33,336 bases of DNA from NCBI GenBank assembly GCA_019649035.1, contig BMAT01012063.1, positions 8,693-42,028 of the forward strand. The letters are read 5' to 3'. A program made the translations under genes and the position numbers. This document shows positions 10,901 through 22,900 of this stretch, piece by piece. This stretch comes from Elysia marginata (taxonomy: Eukaryota > Mollusca > Gastropoda > Plakobranchidae). The first letter of the stretch is position 1; every line of letters begins with the position of its first letter. The notes beneath the pieces were generated by a model. That model made no database searches. It was not told the origin of the DNA and saw nothing but the letters and a program-made list of their open reading frames with translations.

Positions 10901-13900
10901 ATCAAATGTTTAAATACACTTTGAATTCCATGTCTCTTTTCAAAAATATAAAAAGTATATTGTCATTGCAGTTCATTTGGTTTTCTTTTTTTTTTTAAAT
11001 TTCTTTAGAAAAAAATTGAGGAACGGCAATATCGATCAGCAAGCGAGTTTGCAGAGGATGTCCGCCAAATATTTCAAAACTGTTATAGGTACAATGCACA
11101 AGAAAGTGATGTGGCAAAAATGGGAAGGAAACTTCAGGTATGTCATTAAAAAAATCTCTCCAATCATGCAAGTAGGTCTATCTATAACTAAAAACTTTCT
11201 TGCATTATTTTTTTTGTAAGGCAAGATTGAGCGCAATATTTGAATCTTAGCATAATTCTGACATCAATGGTAAGCCTGGCACAGTCATCTGCTCTTTTAT
11301 AACACCCTTTTCATTTGCTTTTTAATGAAATTGTAACTGCAGACTTGTTGCAGTAGTTAAGTTTATTTGCTTCAACCTCAATGGGTTTTCTTGCAATTGC
11401 AGGAAGTGTTTGAGATGAAATATGCCCGAATGCCTGAAGAGCCCCCACAGACTGATGGGACTCCACCTTCATCTGTAGGCTTACCTCGGGGAGACGAGGG
11501 CAGTGGCATGTCCTCTAGTGGCGAGAGTTCTGACAATGACAGTGAAGAGGAACGTGAACAGAAATTAAAGGATTTACAAGAACAGGTCTGTTTGCTACCG
11601 CTTGTTTTCTAATATTTTTTCATTGAATAAAAACTTTAAAAAAATTGCCTTTACCTTTCAGTATTATTTATTTATCTGCATAGTTTGCAGGTTTTTAAGA
11701 TTTTTCTTTTATTTGAAATTAGAACAATCAGACATAATTATTTTAATTGGAATCAAACTATTTGTGGAAGTCATGGTGATTTTTTTTCCCAACCATTATA
11801 TATTTTTTCAGTTGGCTAAAGTTCAAGAACAGTTGGCCTCCCTCACAAAGGAACATGTTCAGCGGTTAAAGGAAAAGAGCGAAAGAAAAACCAAGCGGAA
11901 AAAGAGAAAGGACAAAAAAGAGGAAGTCAAGAAAGAAGTTGTAGATTCTGTAAACCCCCCTCCCCAAGTCCCTGTCACATCTTTACCACCTCCTGCCCTC
12001 ACAAAAGACACTCCAAAACCAAAGAAAAAGTCAAAATTAAAATCTCCAGCAGCTAAAAAGCCACGCAATAATAGCATCAACCGCGCAGGCTCAAATCGCA
12101 AGCGGTCAAATGCACCACCCCCTGGCCCTCCAGCATTCGACAGTGACGATGAAGACAATGCAAAGCCAATGACTTACGATGAAAAGCGACAACTGAGCCT
12201 TGATATAAATAAGCTGCCAGGTAAGCTACCCCTTGGCAGCTTGCTCATTTATTCATTCTCTCTTCTTTTCATGTCTGTTAGCATGTTTTGCTTAAAGTAA
12301 TTTTGAAGGTTTTGAGGTACCGTATGTATTTGCCTTGCTGTGGTGGAGGGCTTTCATAGGACCATGTAAGTTTTATTCTCTTTTGTAGGGCAAGATATGT
12401 CTTGATTTTAGAGAATATTGGGAATATAAACCTTGGCATTATTGCTCTTGCAGTTTTCTCTAAATTGTGTTTTGATATTAAGATTGTTTGCCAGGTCAGT
12501 TAGTTTACCGTGTTAAGTGACATGAAAATTTCCCTTTACAGGTGATAAACTAGGTAGAGTGGTCCACATAATCCAATCTCGAGAACCGTCCTTGAGAGAT
12601 TCAAATCCTGATGAGATTGAAATCGACTTTGAAACTCTCAAACCTTCTACATTGCGTGAGCTTGAAGAGTATGTCATGACATGTTTGAAGAAGAAGCCCC
12701 GCAAAGCTTATGGTGAGTTTTTTTTCCTAACTGTAACCAATCTGTCTTTTCATATATTTTTTTTCGGTGAATAGTTTCACTGTTGTTAAAAAAAAATTGC
12801 AAATGTATTGGGTTTAGGTCAAATGAGTTAGACCTTCTTTTCTAGAGAAAAAGCCATTTAAAGATCTATTTTTTTTTTCTATAAGTTAATTCAACAAGTT
12901 TATTATATTTTTTTTTCTACAAAATATAGATAGTTTTATGAAATTTTCAATGCCTTGAAGCCTGGAAAAATGTCTTCAAAATAGTAAAGCCTTTCAAGGC
13001 GAAAACTGCAATGCAGGACTCAATAACCCAGGGTGCGAGACAAATTTTCTTAAGGCATGTTTACTCTGCTACAAGTCTTTAGTAAAATGTAAGACCTTAA
13101 AGATGAAATTAAACTACATGTTTTTTTCTTGAAAACATGGCTCTGTCCAAGAAAAGTATAGTTTTTGACTTTTCATAATTTAAGGAAATAGGAAAACATG
13201 TTGTCCAGCTCAAAATGGTATTTAACTATTCTTCCTGTTTTGCGGTGCACAAGCTTACCCACGGCCGCTTCTGCTCTATCTGAAGAAGGATATTTAGTTT
13301 GGGTGTTCAGGCAGTTAGCTGTCACTTTTATCAACTGATAAATTTTATACTCACCAGCAGGCCTGTACATAACTGAAGGTTCTCTGGCCCAAACTGGTAA
13401 AAGTCAGCAAATTTTTAGAAAATCTCGATGCATAGAGTAAAATAGGCCTCGCGCAATAAACTGCTGGCCCGGCTACCAGTTCTAATAAGTGTAGGTCATA
13501 AATCGCGCCCTACCAGCCTTGCGTCGGCTTGCTGTTATTTCATTTAGCTTGGAAGAAGTTTTCTGAACAGAACAAACCAAAATCCTTCCTTGAACGTTAC
13601 AAGATAACGCGTGCAATACCAACTGGTTACCGCAAAACAGCCCATTTTTATACAGTAAAATTTTATCGAATTTCAAGTTTTTTTTTTGTTTTGTTTTGTT
13701 TTTCTGACTTGAACGAGAATGGCAATCAACTAAGCAGTGATGTGTTTCATAAATCAAGAATTTCTGACATTTTTATTTTCAGCCAAGAAAGCATCATCTG
13801 GTAAATCAAAAGAGGAGGCTCAGAGAGAGAAAAAACTTGAGCTAGAGAAAAGACTAGAAGGTGTACAGCAGCAGCTAGGTCAAACAACAAAAAAGCCAAG

Positions 13901-16900
13901 AAAAAGTAATGGTGAGGATAGTAAATTGTTTATTCCTTTATCCTTTAATTTACTCTCAATTTTTGTCTGATTTTGTCTTGGTGATTTAAGTTTTATTAAA
14001 TTGTTCTGAAGATAAGGATTGAGACAAGTTTTAAAGGTTAAAGTGGAGTGTCATGTTAAATCATTTATTTGCACCTGATGATATAAAAATGAAGACTTGA
14101 GTTGTTCATCTTGGTCTTGTAAAATCATTCATGTTAAATTTGAAGGATCAGTTAAGTAAAGCTTGTCCAACGTATCCCTTCAACTACTTTGCATTTGTTA
14201 TTTTTTTTGCCTTTTTTTGGTACTAATTTGTAATTTGCTTGTAAGGCTTATCGTAGCCTCCATATAAAGATAAAGAGTGTTTCATATAGCGCCTGGCCCA
14301 CCAATTCTATAAGCATTTCACATGAGTTCCTTGACAGGCCACGTCCAACCAAATTACCTTCATAAATCACTGCTGTATCAGCAATTAAAGCGTGTCTCTC
14401 TCTAGCATACTAACGTCTTTCACTACCCATTGTTGTGTACCTATTTCATGCTTGAGTGCAGTGAAGAAATGTTTGTGAACAGCTTTTCTAAGGACTGAAC
14501 CTTGATCTGCTAAACCAGAGGCTTGTACCATTNNNNNNNNNNNNNNNNNNNNNNNNNNNNNNNNNNNNNNNNNNNNNNNNNNNNNNNNNNNNNNNNNNNN
14601 NNNNNNNNNNNNNNNNNNNNNNNNNNNNNNNNNNNNNNNNNNNNNNNNNNNNNNNNNNNNNNNNNNNNNNNNNNNNNNNNNNNNNNNNNNNNNATACTAA
14701 TCTTAATCTTTTCTTTCTGTTTTCTGTATGAAATTATATCCACAAAAGCAGTGTTTTTTTTGTACATCTTTCTTTGCTAGTTATGCATGCTCTAAATCTC
14801 TTTAATTTCTGGAAATTTTATTGCCCCTTTTACAGCCTTCACTGACACTCTTTTCTGTACAATCCTTTTTTTTCCTTTCTCAAACTTCCGATTATTCAAA
14901 TATTTGAGCACTGTACAAGAATTTTTAAAAACTTGACCCTTTTGTTTTTATTCAACAGATGGTGCACCAAGTGGCGGGGATGTAAATCAATCAAGTAGAC
15001 TCAGTGCCAGTAGCAGCAGTACCTCAGGGAGCGACTCAAGCAGTGACAGTAGCTCCTCAAGCTCATCAGAATCCTCAGATTCAGAAACAGGTTAGGCCAG
15101 ACAAAATTTAATACTGATGTTAGGGGAAAAATTTTTTTGTTCTTGAATCGTGTCAGATCCGCCCATAACGTTTGGTCCCATCGTTTTGACCCAGAGTTAG
15201 ACTTCTTTTTCCTTTGGGTCATGCAAATTAGGCAATATTTAACAGGGACGCCAAATGTACTGCTTTTTCAGCCGCTGGAAATTTTTAGGTTGTGTTTTTG
15301 TTATTTAATTTACAATTGAAACAAGAATAACTTTTGCACAACTTGTGTTGACATTTGTTTTATATCAGGTGCAATGCTCGCGTCATTTTCAGATTTTTTT
15401 TCTTCTTTTTTCTTTTTTTTCAAAGCCATTTGGCATCCCTGTTCATTGAAATCCACATTCTTTTTAGTTTGATATTGTTGGCAAATCATGAAGTTAAATC
15501 AACATACTTATTAGTGACTGCTATTAATGGTTGTAAGATTTATATCTGAAAGCCTTTTTTTATGTAGTTGAACTGAAATTATAATCGGGGAAATAAAGGG
15601 GGGAAAATCCAGCTAGTAATTTAGATTGACATGCCAATGTTTTTGAAATCCTTGTATTAGTCTATACGTTTTGCTGGTTGTATATTTTAAGCAGTTAAAG
15701 CAAGTAGTGTGCAATATTTAGAATTGTGAACATATAAGCTCAGTTATGAGAGTGTCCATTTTTGTCTTCTTATATTTCAATGCAATGGAATGTTTTACCA
15801 TGTGCGTGTGAACAAATGTAAGTGCGTTGAGTGCAGGGTGCGCTAAGTAGAGGCCAGTTTGGATCATTCATTGCCCTAAAAACACAATTACAGATCAAAC
15901 ATTGAGCCTTGTCATGTGTTGCATCCATTAAGTGTTCTTCATGCTTCTTGCATAGTACCTCATTGCCTCCATCCAGTGGTGTTACATTCAACATATCATA
16001 ATTCATCAAATCAGGCAACCCTCATGAGAATTTTGTTTGTGATGTTGTATTTGTCAGTTCTCAAGGGTTGGTTACTTCCTGCCGTCATTTGGATACCTTT
16101 CTCATCTCTCAAAATAAATATTTTAGGAGAAAAGTTATATCTGGGATTGATTCTTACTTTTGTTACGTTATGGTGTTGCCCCTCAGCTCATTGCCTTCCC
16201 ACTTTAAAGAGTATAACCGTGACGGTAAAATTGTTAAACCTGATTTTTTACTAAAGTACTTTATCAATTGTGCTGGCTGCAACCCAAAGCTTGTTTTTTT
16301 TTATATTATGTAAATACTGTACATAACTTCTTTTAAAAAAATAATTGGAACCAATGCATCGAACACTGAGAGCAAAGTAATGCTCTTTTATTAAAAGACA
16401 AGCTTTGTGGGTGTTTAATGAGCATGATAGACCAGGTGTTCAAATTTTACAGGCAGGACAATCCTTATTTTGCAGTTAAGCAAGCCTGGCCTCCACTTGG
16501 ACATAGCCCATGCACTCTAAGGCACACATGTTTTAAAAAGTTTTTGTACATTCCGCTTCATTTTTCATTGGGGTGGGGGAATTGGAACTGCTTTCCTTGG
16601 CTGTAACCTCTTGTTTCTTAACATTTATCTGATGAAGCAGCATAATTTGATTTCAAGCATAGGTGTGTTTTACTCTCATTCTATCTTGCTCATTGTGTGT
16701 GTTTATAGAGCTGTGCAAGAAGTAATGAAGAATGATGCTCATATATCTCCTTTTGTACAAATATCATTTCCATACATCGATCAACATTTTTTACATTCAT
16801 GAATAAAGAGATCTATTATTATACTTATTTTTGACTGGCGTCTCTATCTTAGCACCCTGCACAAGTGAGATGAGATTTTTTTGTCATTATGTCCATGAAA

Positions 16901-19900
16901 GTTTTTTTTTTTGTACTTGTTGACGTACTTTGTATTTTTATGTCACTGTTAGAAAAGTTAGCATGAAGTGCTACTTGTGACAAATTTCAATGTTAATAAT
17001 TTGACAGCCATACCAAACAATCAAAAATATTAGCACATTGTTTCAAAAGGGAATGGTTTTTAGTATGAAGCATGAAACTTTCTGCTGGAGCCTGCATCGT
17101 CTCTCTAGACTTATGTTGTTAACCTGTGAGGCGACCAGAATAAACCAAGTACAAGTTGCTCAGACTAGTGTTTGAGTTTAAGCCCATTTAAAACTAACAA
17201 CAAAATGTTTTTATATCACTCAAAATTAAGAATTTGGAAAAAGAGAAGCTACAGTTCAAATTTGTTCAATTTCCTTAATGGAAGTTTACTCTGTAAATGG
17301 TAATATATCAATATTTGAGAATTTTGACCTGATACACCCTGGTTGCTTACATATGATGGCCATTCATAGGCACCTTGACATGGGCAATTCTTACTGAGCT
17401 TGGCATGAGGCTTACCAGGAAATGAGTGAGAAGGTTGTTTTGCTTCCTGTGTGCATGTTTGATAGCTGGGGGTGCCCTAAAATCATCACTGGTAATAGAA
17501 CTGGTTTCAAAGATGAGTCACAAAAGTCACTTTAGAATTAGACTATCATCAAACTGAAGAGAACCATTATTTAATTGTTAAAACATGTATCATTCAATTT
17601 AAAAACAACTCACGGAGTTAGATTTTTAGTATTGTCTTTAGGTAAATACTCCTGAAAAATTTGTGAATGCTGAGTTTAAAGAGGATCATACCAAACAAGT
17701 GACTGTATCTTACGATTTCAACAACCTCTCAGCACTGATTATCTTTAGAATTATTCTGTGAACCTGATTAAAATTAACTGGAGTTCAAAATATCAAGGAA
17801 AATATTTACACCTATCTAAACTATTATCATTATTAAACATTTTTTCACAAAATTACATCTATTCATGAACATAAGTAAAAATTATTTGTGAAACTTTAAC
17901 TTTGTGACAACCGGCTCAATCACATTTTGCACAGTGCTGAAAAGAAATGCATTAAAAGTGGAAACTGCCATGCCTAAGAGATATCATTATCATCATCAAA
18001 AAGTGCCATTCATTGAGTGTTGACAAACATGAACTTCTATACTTCTTGATCCCTTGTTGCTCCCAATGTCACCTTAAAAGATGGACAAATCAGTGCATTT
18101 TTGGCTATAATTCACAAGACTAAGAAGGCTATGCAGATCAACATGCATATAGTCGGGGGTGAACAATGACGCAATGGGTAGGGCAGTTGGCCGCAATCTG
18201 AAAGGTCCCTGGTTCAACCCCTAATCGGGCGAAATTTTACTTGCTCCCCTGTGCCCACCCAGCACTTGATGGGTAGCTACATCTTGGCAAAAGTAAAAGT
18301 GGCGAGGAAAGCAATGGCAAACTACCTCACTATGCCGCAAGCCTGAAAAAATAGGATCCTGCTTCTTGTTCCCTTGCGCTCGTCTTGGGTATTTGAAACT
18401 TTACTATATAGTGAGTGCAAGAAATTTGAATACAGTGCAAATTTGTTTTGCAATTTAGTCTCAATAGACAATATATGGTAAATATTAAGCAAAGATTATT
18501 TTTTCATTAACTGCCATTCTCAACAGTGCAATGACAAAAAAGGTAAAGCAACAAGGATTTGTTAGAAGCATTATTGTTTTTAAAAAAAAAACCGACAAAT
18601 AGTTGGCATAGAAGTGCTTTATTTTATCTGTAAAAGCAAGGAAACATGTGGGTTATGTGGGTTACTCAACAGGAGCAATTATTTTTTGTAGCTTCCACTG
18701 ATCAAATTTACAGAGAGGTTTGCCTTTGTTAAGTTGCAATTTCTTTGTACTGAAACTTTTTTCTCAAAAGTATGAAATTGTGATGGAATAAAGCAGTTCT
18801 GAAGGAACAAAGAAAATCAGTTGAAGCCCTCTTATCGACTCAAAGCTTAATGTTCTATCACCATTGTGATTTTTATGAATTTTTTTCTTTACTTTTATGT
18901 TTATATTTTTTTTCATTCTGTCCTAAGTTAAATCAGTAAAACTTCTTCCCTATGTCTCAAAACCAGTCCAAATCGCTACCCTAGTCCTATCTTGTTTTAA
19001 CTACCATTTCAGCACATTTGGTACACGTCATACCACTTGAATAAGGGGCAAAAAATATTTACTTTGACAGGGTATTTTTAAAGTTGAAACTCGATAACCC
19101 CAATCGTAACTCTATGCAACCATTTGAAATGGTTGAGTTTTAACATTTACATCGAAACTTTAAATGGCTCTGGCGCAAATTACGAAAAATGGAACAAGAC
19201 AACTTACAAAATTAGTTTGATATTACTGTTTTCACGTTGCAATGAGCTGTAAAAAATGCCAAGAGTTTGCACTATGAAAATGGCAACATGTAACTCATTT
19301 GAACTGGTTGGAAGGCATGACATTCCACGCTTTCACTTCAAGTATCTCTTGATATGATCAAAGCAAACTAAGTAGAACTTTTGAGCATTTTAAAGGCAAA
19401 GCAACATTACAGAAATGCTTCTCTGATGTGGGAATAACTTGGCTGTACAGACCAGTCCAGATATTCTCAACCCCTTGGGACCAAATTTCTACTTCAGATT
19501 CAGATAACCTATTTTGTAGAAAAGAGAAATTAGATCAGTAATACAAATATTAGAGTTTGAATTCAACAAGTGTTAAATTGGGAAAAAGACTTGAGCACAA
19601 AATTATCGTTCTTGCCTGTAAGCAATTGACTTTTTAAGAGAAAGTTTTCAAACAGGAACGATAATTTGTGCACTAATCTCATTCCCAATAGGATAGGTTC
19701 GATTTATCAACTGTTCTTGCATGAAGTCACCAGTCAATCAAATAACTATATAGATTGGTTACAGTCAATAAAACAAACATTGTACCATCACAGTCACTGT
19801 TTGAACAGATGTTGGTTTAACTGTTTGTTAAAGCTAAACAAATTTATTTGGGTGTATAAAACTTCTTTTTGTTTAAAGGGATTCATTAGCATGTTTTTTT

Positions 19901-22900
19901 TCTCGCAAGAGGAAAATCAGAAAAGGGAATAGGCTGAAGCATTCCTTTGCTTGTTGCGTCCCTAAGTCTAACTATATTCAAATTGCCAATTTTACCCTTC
20001 TTTTTGTCAATTAAAATTTTTTTGTTGAAATATCAGACTGGACTGTAACTTTGAGCATGGCAATCTGTGAAGCACTGGCATCCTACAAATATTAAATATT
20101 GCCTATAGCTGGGTACCCCTACACATTTTTTAAAGTCGGTCTAAATGTATTTTAATGTGATCGAACCTGCTGTCACTGAATACCTGTTAAAACCTATTAA
20201 ATTATTGATTGAGGGTTTCCTGAAGAATCGTAAAAGCTTAACTTTTTGCACAATCTTGCCGGTGGAAATCTTAAATGTAGAGGGAAAGATAACATTTAAA
20301 GAGCTAAAGGCTGTACCAGATGTTTGCTTCTCTCCCCATCTATTCTTAATCAATTTAAGGAGACAAAATCTTACCATTGACTTCGGTAACTCTTGTTTTT
20401 ACAGAGTCTCCCAAGAAAAAGAAGGCAGCATCCAAAAAATCTGGTGTGAAAGTAAGTAAAATGACCACTGAGTGAAATTGAAAAGGGTTTGATGATCAAA
20501 TAACATACACATGTGTTATTGCCTGGCAACATGCAACTGATGTCCCTAAGTTTAAGTAATATGACAAAAACATTTAACAAATAGCAATATCTACAAATGT
20601 CTCACGACCAAGGGGAATGAGTCGGATTTTGCAATTTTCAGCTTTAAAGGCTCTGCTGTTTTAAATAAGACATTTTTTGTAAGCCTCAAAACACATAAAT
20701 TTCATAGAATCATCAATATTTTGAGGAAAGACATCAAAACGTTTGTGGATATAAAATATAGAGAAAAAGATCGAAATTGAAATATAATTTTCTCAGCAAA
20801 AACTAAACAAGGAGTTTCTGACTTCTCACTTGGTTGCCTAGGATGGGAGACCACAAATGGGTTCTTTGAAAACAGAATTTGTTAAACTTTTTAAATGAAA
20901 CTTTAATTTGCTGTTATGCCAGAGATTGCACTTTTGATTGATATTAAGCTATATGTAAGCCTTTTAATTGGTGAAATCAAATGCTCAGGGATAAAATTTA
21001 TTTAAAAACTTCTTTTCAGCAACCAAATACGCAGACTGCAGCAAAAATTTCAGTGGGAGCCATCAACAGCAAGGACATTTCCCCGCCCATTAGTGTCAAT
21101 TCCCCTGCGATTCCCAATGCATTCCCTAAAATCCAGCCTGCAGCAATGCCACCTGCTGCCACAGTCAACAACAGCTTCCCTACAGTGATGCCCATGGCTG
21201 GATCTCTAGATGCATCTAGCTCCTCAAGCATCAACCTTTCCAATACCTCCAATGGGTCTCCTCTTGCCACTAATGGTACGGTGATATTGTCAGATTGTTG
21301 TTGACAGTTAAAGATGATTCGAATTTGGCAGAAATTTATACAAAATATAGTAAAAGTATAATTTGATTTTCATGTTAGGTTCCATCATTGCAAGCGGTGG
21401 CACATAAAGTTCAATTGATGCATCTTTGAGATTCTTTGGTGTGACCAATTTTATTAGCCCATTAAAGTTCATCTTTTCTGTCTGGATAACAGTTGTGAAA
21501 AAATTTATGAAACTTATTAAATTTGTAATCTTTTCTACACACAGCCATTTCTGTACAAATTATAACAAGATTTAGATGATGCAGTTTTTGTTATTAATAA
21601 GCATCTGAAAGACTAAATGAACATGGGATGGCAAGAAATATCTTTTTTTTTTGTGCCCTTTTCAGCGGCCAATACTAACAGAACAATTACACATACGCTG
21701 CCTGCCCAGCCTGTCAAACAGCCTGCAGCTGTGGCCACTCCAAAACCTACACCAAGACCCAGCAGTGAGTTTCAGAAGTTTTCTCTGTAGTTCTGATTGT
21801 TTTCAATGGTTATAAGAATTTGACAGTTTCAAGTTTCGCTTGTCCAAACAAAACTTGAGAAAGGGACTGGTTCCTGGAACTCAAGATTAGATTGAGAATG
21901 AGGTGTCGATTCAAAAGAAGTCACTTGTAGTCACTAGTCGGATATAAGCCTGGTAAATTTGACACTTTTTAGGATTTACGTAGGGAATAATAATTGGAAG
22001 CTGTGATCTTGTTTTATAATTTCAAACTTGCAGCACATAATGAATCTAGCATTGAGTGACCCATCCATTTCTATAATTACCAGTTCCTATGTCAAGCACC
22101 CCTTTGCCTGGGTCATATGACCGCCAATTTGGCCCTCCTGCCCCTGGTCTAGAGAGCACACCAGTTGCCAGTCTCCCAGGTAGGAGACCATCAAAGGAAG
22201 CCCAGCAGCAACCACCCCGTGTTCCTACCACAACAGCAAGCGGAGCAACTGCCAGAAAGCTGGACAACATGAGCCGGTTCTCCCTTAGTGATGAGGACTC
22301 AAGTCCATGCCCGAGTCCTACCAAAGCTGCTCCGCCTGCACCACCAGGAGCAACACTTTGTAAGTTGTGGCTAGTTATTAAGTTATAAATAGCATTTCAA
22401 ATCTTGAGACCAAACATAATGTCATTTGCTTGGTAATTTCACAGGGATGCAAGTTTTCCGATTTTAGCAGGAATTCCGATTTTTTGGCAGTTTTCTTTAG
22501 CTAAAAAGGCAGGAAAATCTTTTAAAATTATGGCTTAAATGTTAAAGTAAAACTCCAAAATTAAGATTCATAGAAAATCAAACACTTCTTTTGAGTTGTA
22601 CAGCTGCGTAGGCCCTAGTACAGAGCTGTATCAACTATTTTTAATTGGTCTATGATCAAAAGTTCTATATGGGCAGCCATAGAGTGTAAAATTTTCCTGC
22701 TTTTTTAGCGTAAGCCGCTTGCATCCCTGAATTTCAGGATAACCAGGGTTTTTGTTATTTCTTGTTCTTTTTTTTTTTTTTTTAGATACCAATCATGAAT
22801 TATAATTTAATAATACATTAGTGCTCCGCTACAGCACAACCATCTCCATAGTGGGCCTCTGAGGAATCCCCTTTTTTCTGTATCTTAAGTCTATTAACTT

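Larger units (their letters stand above)
15091..16830 (+). other. Candidate alternative 3' terminus: short BET isoform
   Basis: Reading through the exon 14 donor gives one Gly and then TAG, yielding a 780-residue protein ending just after the SEED tract, as BRD4-S does. Downstream are AATAAA words at 15592, 16113 and 16802 and a Pumilio-type TGTAAATA at 16309-16316. The host intron is 5314 bp, by far the largest in the gene. Use of this end is inferred from sequence only. Confidence 0.5.

Noticed and set aside
14523-14780. Open frames running through the N gap
   Set aside because: They exist only because unknown bases cannot create stops.
15770-16313. Several open frames of 80-110 codons in intron 14 on both strands
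   Set aside because: They overlap each other, lack conserved motifs and lie in candidate 3'UTR or intron sequence.
18163-18240. Possible tRNA gene from A and B boxes
   Set aside because: The arms do not form a clean cloverleaf and the sequence continues into a SINE body with a second genomic copy.
21276-21286. Alternative exon 16 donor gtgata at 21281
   Set aside because: It would change phase and put exon 17 into a different frame, breaking continuity with exon 18.
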